Source: Brevinema_A sp051649245
GTDB taxonomy: Bacteria > Spirochaetota > Brevinematia > Brevinematales > Brevinemataceae
DNA: 64,000 nucleotides
Assembly (NCBI GenBank): GCA_051649245.1
Contig: JBOFGS010000012.1
Span: forward strand, 1 to 64,000
Direction: 5' to 3'
Under the pieces are notes generated by a model. It saw only the letters and a program-made list of their open reading frames with translations, was not told the DNA's origin and searched no databases. Below are positions 9,318 to 19,478 of the stretch, one piece after another. Positions within the stretch are counted from its first letter, which is position 1. Every line of letters starts with the position of its first letter. The position numbers were made by a program, and so were the translations under genes.

Positions 9318-9358
9318 TATATTCTAACTTTCGCTTTATTTCTTTAAATGTCATACGT

Positions 9359-9395
9359 AATTCCCATTTTTCTTAGAAAAGTGGGAATTTTAAAT
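9359..9395 (+). terminator. Terminator after the trxB-transglycosylase unit
   Basis: AATTCCCATTTTTC and GAAAAGTGGGAATT form a 14-bp stem with one G-T pair and a TTA loop, followed by T-rich sequence. It is nearly symmetric. Confidence 0.75.
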
Positions 9396-9486
9396 TTTAT
9401 CTATTATTTATTCTATTATACTTGCTATTTTTATTGAAAAATTGTATAATTTGATATTATACGAATAGTTAAAAAGGGGCATTTAG

Positions 9487-10497
9487 GTGTCAGACTTTTC
9501 CAAAGAAGAGAAAAATATTCTTCAAAATCTAAAGTCTGGGCGTTGGCTTGATGTTGAACATATTGCGTTTGCTATTATGGATGACAGCTCCATATCAAAT
9601 TGGAGAGATGATATTCTAAAAACCACCCGATTTTGGCAAAAACGCTTAGATCTTTTTTCTTATAATGATCATAAGAGCGGCTCTATTTTATTTGCAGAAT
9701 GGGAAGATTTTGTTGATTTTTGTTGTGAATATCACATTAAAACATACCCCGTTTTTTTAGCTACCAAAAGTTATGTTTTTAAAAAAATTGTAGATTTTTT
9801 ATCTAGAGCCAGTAGAGATTGTGATAATTCAAATAGAGAGATTCTTGTCCAATTAGCATATGCATTTTATGAAGCCAATATGGTTGATCGTTCTGTAGAA
9901 ACATTAGAATTTGTATTAGGACGTTTCCCTGACGAAGATGATTTTCGTGTTTATACGTTGCTTGGTGAAATATATGCATCTGTACCTTCGGGAGATCATC
10001 CTCAAAAAGATCTTGCAGTCTTGATGTTTAATGAATTATTTTTAAAATGTGTAGATGATGTTGATTTAACATTAATAGAGTATGATCCGATTTCTGTCAT
10101 TGCTCAAATGATTCATAATGATTTATTTCCTGAAAATCATATTAAATATTGGATTCCTATTTATGGTTATTTGTATGGTGGTTTGACTGTTCGTCGAAAT
10201 CTCCGTTATGAGGAATATAAAAAATTACAAGAAAAAATTTCTTATTTTGAAAATGAGATTCGAAATGGGGATAATCTAGAAGTGTTGATTCCCAAACTTC
10301 TGAATATTTATTTTTGGGTTTTTGATTATTATATGTATCAAATGCACACAACCGGTGGTGCAACCCAAATCTACCGACGTGTATTAGAATTATTTGCTTT
10401 ACTGTGTCAGATTCCTATGTATGAAGAATCTGCTAAAAAACTTGGTCTGCGTTCAGAAAATATTTTAGATATGCTTTTAGCAAAATCTATCCCTTAA
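9487..10497 (+). CDS. Conserved hypothetical helical protein upstream of greA
   Basis: I do not recognise the family. The 336-residue protein has no signal peptide or membrane helix and looks wholly alpha-helical, with degenerate TPR-like repeats around residues 115-165 (LVQLAYAFYEANMVDRSVET then FRVYTLLGEIYAS). The start is the GTG at 9487, after GGGGC. It is 45 bases ahead of the extended GreA gene, whose own N-terminal region is also helical, so the two proteins may act together. That link is inference from position only. Confidence 0.7.
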   Translation: MSDFSKEEKNILQNLKSGRWLDVEHIAFAIMDDSSISNWRDDILKTTRFWQKRLDLFSYNDHKSGSILFAEWEDFVDFCCEYHIKTYPVFLATKSYVFKKIVDFLSRASRDCDNSNREILVQLAYAFYEANMVDRSVETLEFVLGRFPDEDDFRVYTLLGEIYASVPSGDHPQKDLAVLMFNELFLKCVDDVDLTLIEYDPISVIAQMIHNDLFPENHIKYWIPIYGYLYGGLTVRRNLRYEEYKKLQEKISYFENEIRNGDNLEVLIPKLLNIYFWVFDYYMYQMHTTGGATQIYRRVLELFALLCQIPMYEESAKKLGLRSENILDMLLAKSIP

Positions 10498-10542
10498 AAA
10501 TAGAATTTAAATATAATTTAAGCCTGTGGAGGGCAATGCGAA

Positions 10543-13245
10543 ATGTCAGAACAATTTTCTAACAAAAAAGAAGAGTTTCTTGCTGATATTCAAAGTAAAC
10601 TGAATGAAGAAAAATGGACAAAAGTACCTTTGGATAGTTATAGTGTCAGAAACTTTGTTGAACTCGATTCTTATATTGAAACTGCTGCAAATGGTGATTT
10701 TCTTGATGAATTAAGAGCATTGTGCCGAGATCATCTTAAAGAAGCAAGTAGTAGTGTCATCGCGTTATATGTTGTCGGTTCTATTTCATTGCAAGAATCT
10801 GCAATGGATGATTCTTATCTTCCTTTGTTGATTAAAAGCTTTCTAGAAGCAGGTAAATTAAAAGTAGTTGAATTTTTGTGCGAAAAAATATTGATTTATC
10901 GCGAACATAAATATGCACTAAGAACATTAGAGCACTTGTATCAAGATAAAGATGATCAAGAAGCATTATTTGCTATTAAAAAACGATTAGTTTTGATTGA
11001 CAGTACTGATGCTGTTAATGCAAAATTCCTTGGTGAATATTATGAACAAGATGATACTGATTTAGCAATGTTTTATTATCGTCTTGCCATCGAACGTTTT
11101 ATTTCGATGCACAACTTGAAAATGATTGAAGATATTTGGAATAAAATTGTTGCGTTGTATCCTGAAGACACAAAATTGATCATTATTATTGCTAAAAAAA
11201 TTCGTGAAGCAGCAAGCGATGAATATGTTGCGATGCTTGTGTTTAATCATGTTGCGAAAAACCTCATTAAAGAAGGTAAGTTTAAATTAGTACTTCCCTT
11301 AGTTAAATTTTGTGTGGGACTCCATCCTTCTGAAAAATCATATAGAAAAGCCCTCGAAGATTGTTATCGTGAGATTTATAAAGATCACCAACAATTAGAA
11401 CATTATCTTAAAGCTTCTGCTGTTGGTCAAAGCTGGAAACCTTACCGTGAAGCAATCCGTTTTTTTGAAACACATATTGCGTTTGATGAGGGTGCATTTG
11501 TATATCATAAAAGCTGGGGCTTAGGTCAAGTACAATTGATTGAAAAAGAAAGAGTGGTTGTTGATTTTGAAAATAAAAAATCTCATGAAATGAGCTTAAC
11601 GATAGCATTAAGAGCTTTAAGTGTTCTTGATGAAAATCATATTCTCTTGTGGAAAAAACAAAAAGCAGATGAGCTTGCTGAAATGCTTACTACTGCTCCA
11701 CTACAATTGATTGAATTAATTATGCGTAGTAAAGATATTGAAGAAATATCTTCTAAAGAACTTAAAGAAATTATTGTTCCAGAATTATTAACAGACAAAG
11801 AATGGACACGTTGGTGGCTCATGGCTAAAAAAAATATGGGGTCTTCCAATACTATTGTTCCAAGTCTTCTCAAACGAAACATGATAGAATTGCGTGATAC
11901 GGAACGTTCTGTTGTTGAAGAGTTGATTAGCCGTTTCAAAAAAACTACCAGCTTTGAGAATAAAGTTTCTGTTGCTTTAAATTTTATTAGCAGAGGTGGA
12001 GATATTAATAGTGATGCTGCAAAATCAATTCGCGATTATTTTGTTGATGTATTAAACTCTTCTAATGATACCGCTGAGAAAAAATTAACAGCTTATTTAT
12101 TGATCAAGCTTGCAAAAATTGAAGATGCAGAATCCTTATTTGTGGATCATGGTTTATTGAATGGTATTAAAAATCTCATGGATTTTTATGTAGGACTTGA
12201 TGCCGACCTCCAAAAAACATTACTCTATTATATTCAAAAACAACACAACTGGACATCGTTATTTACTGACTTAATACTCAAAACACCATTAGCCAAAAAT
12301 CATAATTTTATGCTCCAAGAACTTATCGCATATGATTGTTGGGAAAATATTAATAGTATCTTTACTTATATCTTGACTCATTTTCAAGAAAAATCAGAAT
12401 TTTTTGTTTGGGTTGCTCGCTATGTCTTAGATGATATGAAAGAAGAACTTTTTGGAACAATTAAAACTGAAGAATTAGTTCTCCGTATGTTAACCTTACT
12501 TGATATTTTAAACTCTGAAATTGGAATCAAAACATATGTTGGTCGTAATAAAAAATTATTATCTCAAATTGAAGAATTTCTCTTTAAAAAAGATCTTCTT
12601 GGTGAAGTGATCCAGCATACTGATGAAAGTACAGCACAATCTTTATTTGCATTGCTTAATTCTATTATTACTCTTGATAAAAATCAAAAAGAAAAATATT
12701 TGGCAGAACTCAATAAACGTTATCCACACCTGAAAATAGAAAATCCAAAAACTACCATTATTACAACCAGACATCCATTTTTGGTTACTAAAGGATCCTT
12801 TGATCAAAAGCGTCGTGATTTAGAAAAATTGGTCAATATTGAAATTCCAGCTAACTCTTCAGCAATTGGGGAAGCTATGGAAAAAGGTGATCTTAGAGAA
12901 AACTCTGAGTATAAAGCAGCACTTGAAAAACAAGACCAGCTCAAAGCTGCTGTAGCAAAACTAGAAAGTGATCTTGCTCAAGCAAAAATTATTGAGAAAG
13001 ACCAAGTTGATATATCCAAAGTTGATTTTGGTACAAGAGTCACCTTAAATGAAGAAAAAGATGGAGAATCGCTCTTCCAAATTTTAGATCCATGGTCTGT
13101 GAACTTTGATAAAGGGATTATTTCTTATCATTCACCACTAGGTCATACTCTCTTGGATAAAAAAGTTGGCGATAAAGTTCATTTTGAATTTAACGGCGAA
13201 GTTAAGAATTTTACAATTCTCAAAATTGAATTAGCTGAATTCTAA
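10543..13245 (+). CDS. greA: Extended GreA: helical region, Tudor-like domain and transcript-cleavage domain
   Basis: The last ~155 residues are a complete GreA factor, which rescues backtracked RNA polymerase by stimulating cleavage of the nascent RNA. The coiled-coil tip motif GDLRENSEYKAA holds Asp783 and Glu786, the acidic pair equivalent to Asp41/Glu44 of E. coli GreA. The first ~740 residues are not in ordinary GreA (about 158 residues). They are mostly helical, with a small beta segment at about 316-370 (VYHKSWGLGQVQLI) that resembles the Tudor/SH3-like folds of CarD and UvrD. Similar giant GreA fusions are known in Borrelia and Treponema. The ATG follows GGAGGG. A terminator closes the unit. 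Confidence 0.88.
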   Translation: MSEQFSNKKEEFLADIQSKLNEEKWTKVPLDSYSVRNFVELDSYIETAANGDFLDELRALCRDHLKEASSSVIALYVVGSISLQESAMDDSYLPLLIKSFLEAGKLKVVEFLCEKILIYREHKYALRTLEHLYQDKDDQEALFAIKKRLVLIDSTDAVNAKFLGEYYEQDDTDLAMFYYRLAIERFISMHNLKMIEDIWNKIVALYPEDTKLIIIIAKKIREAASDEYVAMLVFNHVAKNLIKEGKFKLVLPLVKFCVGLHPSEKSYRKALEDCYREIYKDHQQLEHYLKASAVGQSWKPYREAIRFFETHIAFDEGAFVYHKSWGLGQVQLIEKERVVVDFENKKSHEMSLTIALRALSVLDENHILLWKKQKADELAEMLTTAPLQLIELIMRSKDIEEISSKELKEIIVPELLTDKEWTRWWLMAKKNMGSSNTIVPSLLKRNMIELRDTERSVVEELISRFKKTTSFENKVSVALNFISRGGDINSDAAKSIRDYFVDVLNSSNDTAEKKLTAYLLIKLAKIEDAESLFVDHGLLNGIKNLMDFYVGLDADLQKTLLYYIQKQHNWTSLFTDLILKTPLAKNHNFMLQELIAYDCWENINSIFTYILTHFQEKSEFFVWVARYVLDDMKEELFGTIKTEELVLRMLTLLDILNSEIGIKTYVGRNKKLLSQIEEFLFKKDLLGEVIQHTDESTAQSLFALLNSIITLDKNQKEKYLAELNKRYPHLKIENPKTTIITTRHPFLVTKGSFDQKRRDLEKLVNIEIPANSSAIGEAMEKGDLRENSEYKAALEKQDQLKAAVAKLESDLAQAKIIEKDQVDISKVDFGTRVTLNEEKDGESLFQILDPWSVNFDKGIISYHSPLGHTLLDKKVGDKVHFEFNGEVKNFTILKIELAEF

Positions 13246-13260
13246 TATCATCAATCAAAA

Positions 13261-13297
13261 AATCTCTTCCTAAATTTTTAGGAAGAGATTTTTTTAT
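13261..13297 (+). terminator. Terminator after greA
   Basis: AATCTCTTCCTA (13261-13272) pairs with TAGGAAGAGATT (13279-13290), followed by T7. This is a strong intrinsic terminator. Confidence 0.93.
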
Positions 13298-13326
13298 TTT
13301 AAACCACATCTTTTTAATTGTTATAT

Positions 13327-13355
13327 TTGCAATTTCTATATAAAAACACTATAAT
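13327..13355 (+). promoter_or_regulatory. Promoter of the DUF2723 gene
   Basis: TTGCAA (13327-13332), a 17-base spacer and TATAAT (13350-13355) form a near-consensus vegetative promoter just after the greA terminator. Confidence 0.75.
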
Positions 13356-13402
13356 ATAAGGAAAATAATGATATCATTATATTAATTGATAAGAGGTTTG
13401 TT

Positions 13403-15079
13403 GTGCAAAAAACTTTTTTATTTGATCGATTGTATCCAAATTCTTACAAACCATATGTTCTCCAAAAAATGGATATTATCATTGCTGTAGGACTATTTTT
13501 ATTGTCCTTTGGTATTTACTTTAGAACGTTTAATCCATCGGTAACAGCAGGTGATTCTGGAGAATTGATTACTACAGTTTATAATATGGGAGCTAGCCAT
13601 CCTCCAGGATTCCCACTGTATGGAATTATTGGTAAATTATTTACTTTTTTGCGTTTTTCTGATATTGGCTATAAAATGAATATTTTTTCAGGTGTTTCGG
13701 CATCTTTTGCTGTTTTATTTGCCTATTTATCATTAGTCAAGCTTCTAGGATTCAACAAAAACACGACATCGTTTTCTATACCTGTTCATGTTCCTGCAAT
13801 AACAGCTACGTTAGTTTTTGCTTTTTCAAAAGCACATTGGTCACAAGCTGTTATGGCTGAAGTTTATGCGTTAAATGCAGCTCTATCATCCTTATTATTT
13901 TTTGTAATGATTGTATGGTATGAAGAAATAATGACTTATCGAAATGAACCTCAACATTTTTGGTTAGCACCTAGAGTAACGTTATTACTTGCATTTGTAA
14001 TGGGCTTGTCTATTACAAATCATCAAATTCCTGTATGGTATATTATTGCGTGGGCGATTATGCTGATTCCAGTATTATATTTGGTGTTAACTGTAAAAGA
14101 TAATGCGTTATTTCAACAATTAGCAGATAGAAAAATAGCTATTATTCTCTTCCTACTCATGGGAGTCATAGCGTTAATTTTGTTGGTAATTTCTGCGATT
14201 AAACCTTATCTATTATTCCCAAATCTCATTCCTGGTGAATATCGTCTCGTATTTCCACAACATGTTCCTTTTATTTTAACGGCAATTTTATGTGTTCCCA
14301 TTTGGCTCACATCTTATAGTTGTCAAAATTATTTATACAAACAAGATAAATTAGGTGTGCTATCAAAAAATAAAATGAAAGGACTTCATATATTATTTTG
14401 GTGTCTGCTTGTGTTGATAGTTGGGTATGCTTTATTACTATTAGAAGGATCTGGTATTTTAATATCGCTCCCTTTGATAGGGATTGCTATTTATCAAGTA
14501 ATACATAAAAAAGATCTTTTTAATACCACAACTAGCAATTGGATAGATCAATTTTTCTATATTTTAACGATTGCTATGTGGCTTTTGGTATTTGCGTTAT
14601 CTGTATATCTTTATATGTGGATTCGTGCCAAAGCAATAGTTCCTCTTGTAGAACCAAAACCTCTTTCTTGGGGTGATACTCAAACTATTGATATTTTGGT
14701 CAATCATATGCTTCGTAAACAATATCCTGTTGGAAATGACGATTATACTAATTTATTAGGGCAATTATGGTCACTTGTTACTTATCATATTGCTCAATTT
14801 GGTATTGTAAATGTTATTCTTGGTGTTTTTGGAATTTATTATTTTTTCAAACGTGAGACTGTTCAAGCGTCTTATTTTATTCTTGCCTCTGTGATTTTTT
14901 TATGGACTATTATTGATTTTATCAACTTTGAAGTCAATCCTCGTTCTCTTGAAACACAAGAAGTATTTTTTATTCAACAATTTTTAATCTATGTATTTTT
15001 CATTGGTTTTGCTTATCAATGGATTTTTGATATTGTGGATGGATCCTTCAAATTTGGCAAAAAAAAAGAGGTTGAATAA
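13403..15079 (+). CDS. DUF2723 multi-pass membrane protein, probable glycosyltransferase
   Basis: The N-terminal region matches the DUF2723 family (relatives of the O-mannosyltransferase TMEM260): a first membrane helix, then FNPSVTAGDSGELITTVYNM with the conserved acidic residues of the first loop, then SHPPGFPLYG. About a dozen hydrophobic segments span the 558 residues. By family, it may transfer a sugar from a lipid carrier to a protein outside the inner membrane; the substrate is unknown. The start is GTG, with AAGAGG 6 bases before. Its stop overlaps the start of the next gene by one base (TAATG), so the pair is translationally coupled. Confidence 0.8.
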   Translation: MQKTFLFDRLYPNSYKPYVLQKMDIIIAVGLFLLSFGIYFRTFNPSVTAGDSGELITTVYNMGASHPPGFPLYGIIGKLFTFLRFSDIGYKMNIFSGVSASFAVLFAYLSLVKLLGFNKNTTSFSIPVHVPAITATLVFAFSKAHWSQAVMAEVYALNAALSSLLFFVMIVWYEEIMTYRNEPQHFWLAPRVTLLLAFVMGLSITNHQIPVWYIIAWAIMLIPVLYLVLTVKDNALFQQLADRKIAIILFLLMGVIALILLVISAIKPYLLFPNLIPGEYRLVFPQHVPFILTAILCVPIWLTSYSCQNYLYKQDKLGVLSKNKMKGLHILFWCLLVLIVGYALLLLEGSGILISLPLIGIAIYQVIHKKDLFNTTTSNWIDQFFYILTIAMWLLVFALSVYLYMWIRAKAIVPLVEPKPLSWGDTQTIDILVNHMLRKQYPVGNDDYTNLLGQLWSLVTYHIAQFGIVNVILGVFGIYYFFKRETVQASYFILASVIFLWTIIDFINFEVNPRSLETQEVFFIQQFLIYVFFIGFAYQWIFDIVDGSFKFGKKKEVE

Positions 15080-15405
15080 TGGAAGCGTGGACTTTTCTGA
15101 TTTCAATGTTAGTGACTTTATGTATTGGAGCATTAAGTGGTTTGATATACGCTCAATTTATCTATAAAAATCTTTTTGGTGGAATTAAAATTGCTATGTT
15201 CGTAGGAATGTGTGGGAGTGTTATTGGAGGGTTTGTTTTTGATTTATTTTTTAAACTTCCTTTTATGAAAATATTTTTAGAAATCCCTTATTTTAGTGCA
15301 TTATTAGTAAATAAATTAGATGTTAATTTTATTGCATTATTATTGGGAAACTGGATGTTCCTCTCGATATACGAGTTTGTATCTGAACACACTGAAAGAT
15401 CGTAA
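15079..15405 (+). CDS. Small membrane protein coupled to the DUF2723 gene
   Basis: This 108-residue protein has three hydrophobic segments (about residues 5-27, 35-55 and 80-100) and glycine-rich turns. I do not recognise the family. Its start codon overlaps the stop of the DUF2723 gene, which suggests a shared function, perhaps as a membrane partner. It lies 19 bases before metG and is probably on the same transcript. Confidence 0.65.
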   Translation: MEAWTFLISMLVTLCIGALSGLIYAQFIYKNLFGGIKIAMFVGMCGSVIGGFVFDLFFKLPFMKIFLEIPYFSALLVNKLDVNFIALLLGNWMFLSIYEFVSEHTERS

Positions 15406-15424
15406 ATTATAACAAGGAACAATT

Positions 15425-17482
15425 ATGGAACAATATTTAGTTACTTCAGCGTTACCTTATGCAAATGGACCTTTGCATTTAGGACACTTAGCAGGTGCTT
15501 ATTTACCTGCTGATATTTTTGTTAGATCTCGTCGTTTGAATGGGGATAATGTTATTTATATTTGTGGTACTGACGAGCATGGAGTTCCTATCACGATTCG
15601 TGCAGAAGCCGAACAAAAAACTCCTCGACAGATTGTAGATTATTACCATCAAGAAATTAAACAAGCTTTTGATAATTTTCACATTGAGTTTGATAACTTT
15701 TCTGGCACAGCTCGCCCAAAACATGCCAAATTATCTCAAGAATTTTTCTTAAATCTTTTAGATAACAAACACATTATGATTAAAGAAGAAGATCAATTTT
15801 ATGATGAACAATCCGAAAAATTTCTTCCAGATCGTTATGTTGAAGGCACTTGTCCAAAATGTGGTGATGAAAAAGCACGTGGTGATCAATGCGATAAATG
15901 TGGAACATTATTGGTGCCATTTGAATTAGTGAATCCACGTAGTTCATTAACAGGTTCAAAACCGGTGATTCGTTCTGCAAAACATTGGTATCTAAGACTT
16001 CAAGATTTTGAAGCAACACTTGTTTCTTGGCTTGAATCAAAAAAAACTTGGAAAGATAACGTTACAAAATTTATCTTAGGTTGGATTCGAACAGATGGTC
16101 TTCATGAAAGAGCAATTACTCGTAGTTTGAATTGGGGTATTCGTGTGCCTTTAGATGATCCCGATGCTCAAGATAAAGTGCTTTATGTATGGTTTGATGC
16201 TCCTATTGGTTATATTTCTTCAACAATTGAGTGGGCAGAAAAACAAGGTAATCCTAATCTTTGGAAAGATTATTGGCAAAATGAAAAAACAAAGATGATT
16301 CATTTTATTGGAAAAGATAATATTCCATTTCATGCTGTTATTTGGCCATCATTATTAATTGGTCAAAAAGACAGCAATAATAATTGGATTCTTCCTTACG
16401 ATATTCCTGCCAATGAATATCTAAATTTAGAAGGGGAAAAAATTTCTACCTCTCAAAATTGGGCTGTTTGGGCCAATGAAGCTATAAAAGATTTTTCTGC
16501 AGACAGTTTACGATATGCATTGGCTGCAAATGCACCAGAATCCAAAGATTCGGATTTTACTTGGTCATTTTTTCAGGCTCGAAATAATGATGAACTTGCA
16601 AATATCTATGGAAATTTGGTTAATCGTGTTTTTGTTTTTGTAAATAAAGAAGGTGGTTATGTCTCTAAAGCTGATTATACGGATCGTGATCTGGAACATT
16701 TTAAGACATTGGATAAGAAACTCACTGAATTATTTATTGCTTTTGAACAGTACCGTGTTCGTGAAGCCTGCAAATTAATGATGGATATTGCTCGTGAAGG
16801 CAATCGTTATTTTGATGAAATGAAACCTTGGGAACTGAAAAAAACAGATCTGCTACGTATGGGTACCGTATTGAATGTATGTTTGAATACGTTGAGGATT
16901 TTATCTTTTGCATCATTTAGTATTATTCCTGATAGCTCAAATAAACTATGGCATATGCTTGGTCAAACTTCTGAACTTAAGGATCAAAGACGTGCAAGTA
17001 TTATGGATAATCATTTATTAGAAGGTCAAAAAATCAATTCTTCGGAAATTTTATTCCGAAAAATTGAAGACGAAGAAATAACAAAACAAATTGAAAAACT
17101 AAACAAACAAGCAGGTAGAAAAATGATACACGCAGAACCAATAAAAGAAGCAAAACCGGAAATTTCTATTGAAGATTTTATGAAGATTGATCTAAGAGTT
17201 GCAGAAATTATTGCTGCAGAAATTCCTGAAAATTCAAAAAAACTCTTGAAATTACAGGTGAAAGTTGGTGAAGAACAACGCCAAATTATGGCAGGGATCA
17301 AAGAATTTTTTGCCCCTGAAGAATTAATAGGCAGAAAAATTATTATTGTTTATAATCTAAAGCCAGCAAAACTTGCTGGTGAGTTATCAGAAGGTATGCT
17401 TTTAGCAGCATCGACAGAAGATAAGTCATCATTATTTTTAGTGAATCCGGGAGATATTGCTTCCGGATCCATTGTACGATAA
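15425..17482 (+). CDS. metG: Methionyl-tRNA synthetase
   Basis: The enzyme charges tRNA-Met with methionine. The HIGH-type motif is HLGH in NGPLHLGHLAGAY near residue 20. The zinc knuckle is CPKCGDEKARGDQCDKCG at about 144-161. The KMSKS motif appears as KISTS, a common bacterial variant. The C-terminal ~100 residues form an EMAPII/Trbp111-like tRNA-binding dimerisation domain (DFMKIDLRVAEI onwards). At 685 residues the length is typical of the dimeric form. AAGGAAC precedes the ATG. Confidence 0.97.
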   Translation: MEQYLVTSALPYANGPLHLGHLAGAYLPADIFVRSRRLNGDNVIYICGTDEHGVPITIRAEAEQKTPRQIVDYYHQEIKQAFDNFHIEFDNFSGTARPKHAKLSQEFFLNLLDNKHIMIKEEDQFYDEQSEKFLPDRYVEGTCPKCGDEKARGDQCDKCGTLLVPFELVNPRSSLTGSKPVIRSAKHWYLRLQDFEATLVSWLESKKTWKDNVTKFILGWIRTDGLHERAITRSLNWGIRVPLDDPDAQDKVLYVWFDAPIGYISSTIEWAEKQGNPNLWKDYWQNEKTKMIHFIGKDNIPFHAVIWPSLLIGQKDSNNNWILPYDIPANEYLNLEGEKISTSQNWAVWANEAIKDFSADSLRYALAANAPESKDSDFTWSFFQARNNDELANIYGNLVNRVFVFVNKEGGYVSKADYTDRDLEHFKTLDKKLTELFIAFEQYRVREACKLMMDIAREGNRYFDEMKPWELKKTDLLRMGTVLNVCLNTLRILSFASFSIIPDSSNKLWHMLGQTSELKDQRRASIMDNHLLEGQKINSSEILFRKIEDEEITKQIEKLNKQAGRKMIHAEPIKEAKPEISIEDFMKIDLRVAEIIAAEIPENSKKLLKLQVKVGEEQRQIMAGIKEFFAPEELIGRKIIIVYNLKPAKLAGELSEGMLLAASTEDKSSLFLVNPGDIASGSIVR

Positions 17483-17510
17483 TTTTATTATATTTATAAA
17501 GGGGAAATAG

Positions 17511-18710
17511 ATGAAAGTATTAGTTCTGAATGCCGGGAGTTCATCGCTTAAATATCAATTACTTAACACAGCTGATCAGTCTGTATTAGCAAAGGGTGTT
17601 ATTGAAAAAATAGGTGTTGGTAATTCTATTATTGGTTATACCAATGGAAATTTCCCAAAAGTTTCTTATGAAAAACCATTAGCAAATCATGAAGAAGCAT
17701 TAGAAGTGGTTTTTAATTCCTTAGTATCTGGCGAATATGCAATTCTTTCGAAATTTGAAGATATTGATGCGATTGGGCATCGTGTTGTGCATGGTGGTGA
17801 GATTTATAGCCATCCTGTTGTTATTACAGATGATGTAACTGAAGCAATTAAACAGTTATGTTCTCTTGCTCCTTTGCATAATCCAGCAAATTTAATGGGA
17901 ATCAAAGCTTGTCAAAAAATTGTTCCCAATACTCCTCAAGTAGCTGTTTTTGATACAGGATTCCACCAAACAATGGAACCCACTTCTTATATGTATCCTT
18001 TACCCTATGAATGCTATACAAAACACAGTATACGTCGCTATGGAATGCATGGCACATCATACGCCTATGTTGCACCAAAAGCAGCTGAATTACTTAGTAA
18101 AAAATCAGAGGATACAAATTTAATTATTTGTCATATTGGTAATGGAGCAAGTATTGCTGCTGTAAAAGGTGGTAAATGTATTGATACTTCTATGGGATTT
18201 ACTCCGCTAGAAGGTGTGATGATGGGAACTCGTTGTGGATCTATTGATCCAGCAGTGATTTTATTTTTAATGGAAAAAGAAGGACTGACAATTGAGCAAG
18301 CTTCCAATGTTATGAATAAAGAAAGTGGTCTCAAAGGTATTTCCGGTATTTCTAGTGATATGCGTGATGTTCATGAAGCAGCAACAAAAGGACATGAAAA
18401 AGCACAACTCGCGATCAATATGCTTGCACATTCTATCCGAAAAATCATCGGTTCTTATTTAGTAGAATTGAATGGAAAAGTGGATGCCTTGGTATTCACT
18501 GCCGGAATGGGTGAATTTGATGACAATCTAAGAGCACTTGTTACCAATAATCTTACTGCTTTAGGGATAGAAATTGATCAAGAACTTAATAAACAAACAA
18601 AATCACAATTGAAAGATATTTCTACAACCAATGCAACTATAAGAACTTTGGTAGTTCCTACAAACGAAGAACTTATGATTGCATTACAAACAGAAAAATT
18701 AATAAAATAA
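17511..18710 (+). CDS. ackA: Acetate kinase
   Basis: It interconverts acetyl phosphate plus ADP with acetate plus ATP, usually giving the last ATP of fermentation. The 399-residue length is standard. Signatures are VLNAGSSSLKY at the N-terminus, the catalytic FDTGFHQTM, RYGMHGTSY, the HIGNGAS phosphate loop and TRCGSIDPA. GGGGAAATAG precedes the ATG. A phosphate acetyltransferase gene is not adjacent. The gene follows metG by 28 bases. Confidence 0.97.
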   Translation: MKVLVLNAGSSSLKYQLLNTADQSVLAKGVIEKIGVGNSIIGYTNGNFPKVSYEKPLANHEEALEVVFNSLVSGEYAILSKFEDIDAIGHRVVHGGEIYSHPVVITDDVTEAIKQLCSLAPLHNPANLMGIKACQKIVPNTPQVAVFDTGFHQTMEPTSYMYPLPYECYTKHSIRRYGMHGTSYAYVAPKAAELLSKKSEDTNLIICHIGNGASIAAVKGGKCIDTSMGFTPLEGVMMGTRCGSIDPAVILFLMEKEGLTIEQASNVMNKESGLKGISGISSDMRDVHEAATKGHEKAQLAINMLAHSIRKIIGSYLVELNGKVDALVFTAGMGEFDDNLRALVTNNLTALGIEIDQELNKQTKSQLKDISTTNATIRTLVVPTNEELMIALQTEKLIK

Positions 18711-18738
18711 ATTTAGAGATATCAAAAAGGTAGATGAT

Positions 18739-19464
18739 ATGGTTGTATATGGAAGAAATTCTATCGAAGAAGCCGTTACTGAATCTCTTCAGCTAAGTCA
18801 AGTTTGGTTTGATACAGAAAAAGCTGATAAATATCCTGGTCTCAGACGAATGCTCAGAGAAAAAAATATTCCTATGACTTTTGTTTCTGCAAAAGAACTT
18901 GATAAGATTTCTGGGACTCAAAAACATCAAGGTATCGCTGCAAAAATGATTCTTCCTGATAATATTATTACAGAAGATCAACAATATATCAGTAATTATG
19001 ATCGTATATCTAGAGTATTATTGTTAGATGGGATCACAGATACTGGTAACTTGGGTGCAATTCTTCGTTCTGCTTTGTTATTGGGTGCTGATGCCGTTCT
19101 ATTACCAAAAGATAATTCAGCCCGTATCACCCCTCAAACAATCAAAGCATCTGCAGGTGCAATTTATAAAATAACACTTGCTTATGTAGATAATCTTAAA
19201 ACAGAGATTGATGGACTTAAGGGAGAAGGATTTGATGTCATTGCATTAACAGGTGAATCTAAAGATTCAATTTATGATTTCAAATCTTCTGGAAAAACAG
19301 CATTAATTATGGGTTCTGAACGAGAAGGAATTCGAAAAGGTATTAAATCTTTATGTACTCATAAAGTAGCATTGCCATCCACAAAAAAATTGGATTCATT
19401 TAATGTATCTGTAGCAGCAGCACTAGCAATGAATACCTTATGGATGGATCAATTAAAAATATAA
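18739..19464 (+). CDS. rlmB: SpoU-family rRNA 2'-O-methyltransferase (RlmB-like)
   Basis: The protein is a SPOUT (trefoil-knot) methyltransferase that probably methylates a ribose in 23S rRNA. The N-terminal ~75 residues match the RlmB substrate-binding domain (VVYGRNSIEEAV). The catalytic domain shows motif 1 DTGNLGAILRSALLLGAD, motif 2 MGSEREGI and motif 3 LDSFNVSVAAALAM. The 241 residues fit the family. The exact target nucleotide cannot be told from sequence; TrmH-type tRNA methylation is the alternative. Confidence 0.87.
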   Translation: MVVYGRNSIEEAVTESLQLSQVWFDTEKADKYPGLRRMLREKNIPMTFVSAKELDKISGTQKHQGIAAKMILPDNIITEDQQYISNYDRISRVLLLDGITDTGNLGAILRSALLLGADAVLLPKDNSARITPQTIKASAGAIYKITLAYVDNLKTEIDGLKGEGFDVIALTGESKDSIYDFKSSGKTALIMGSEREGIRKGIKSLCTHKVALPSTKKLDSFNVSVAAALAMNTLWMDQLKI

Positions 19465-19478
19465 TAAAGAGGCGTTAG

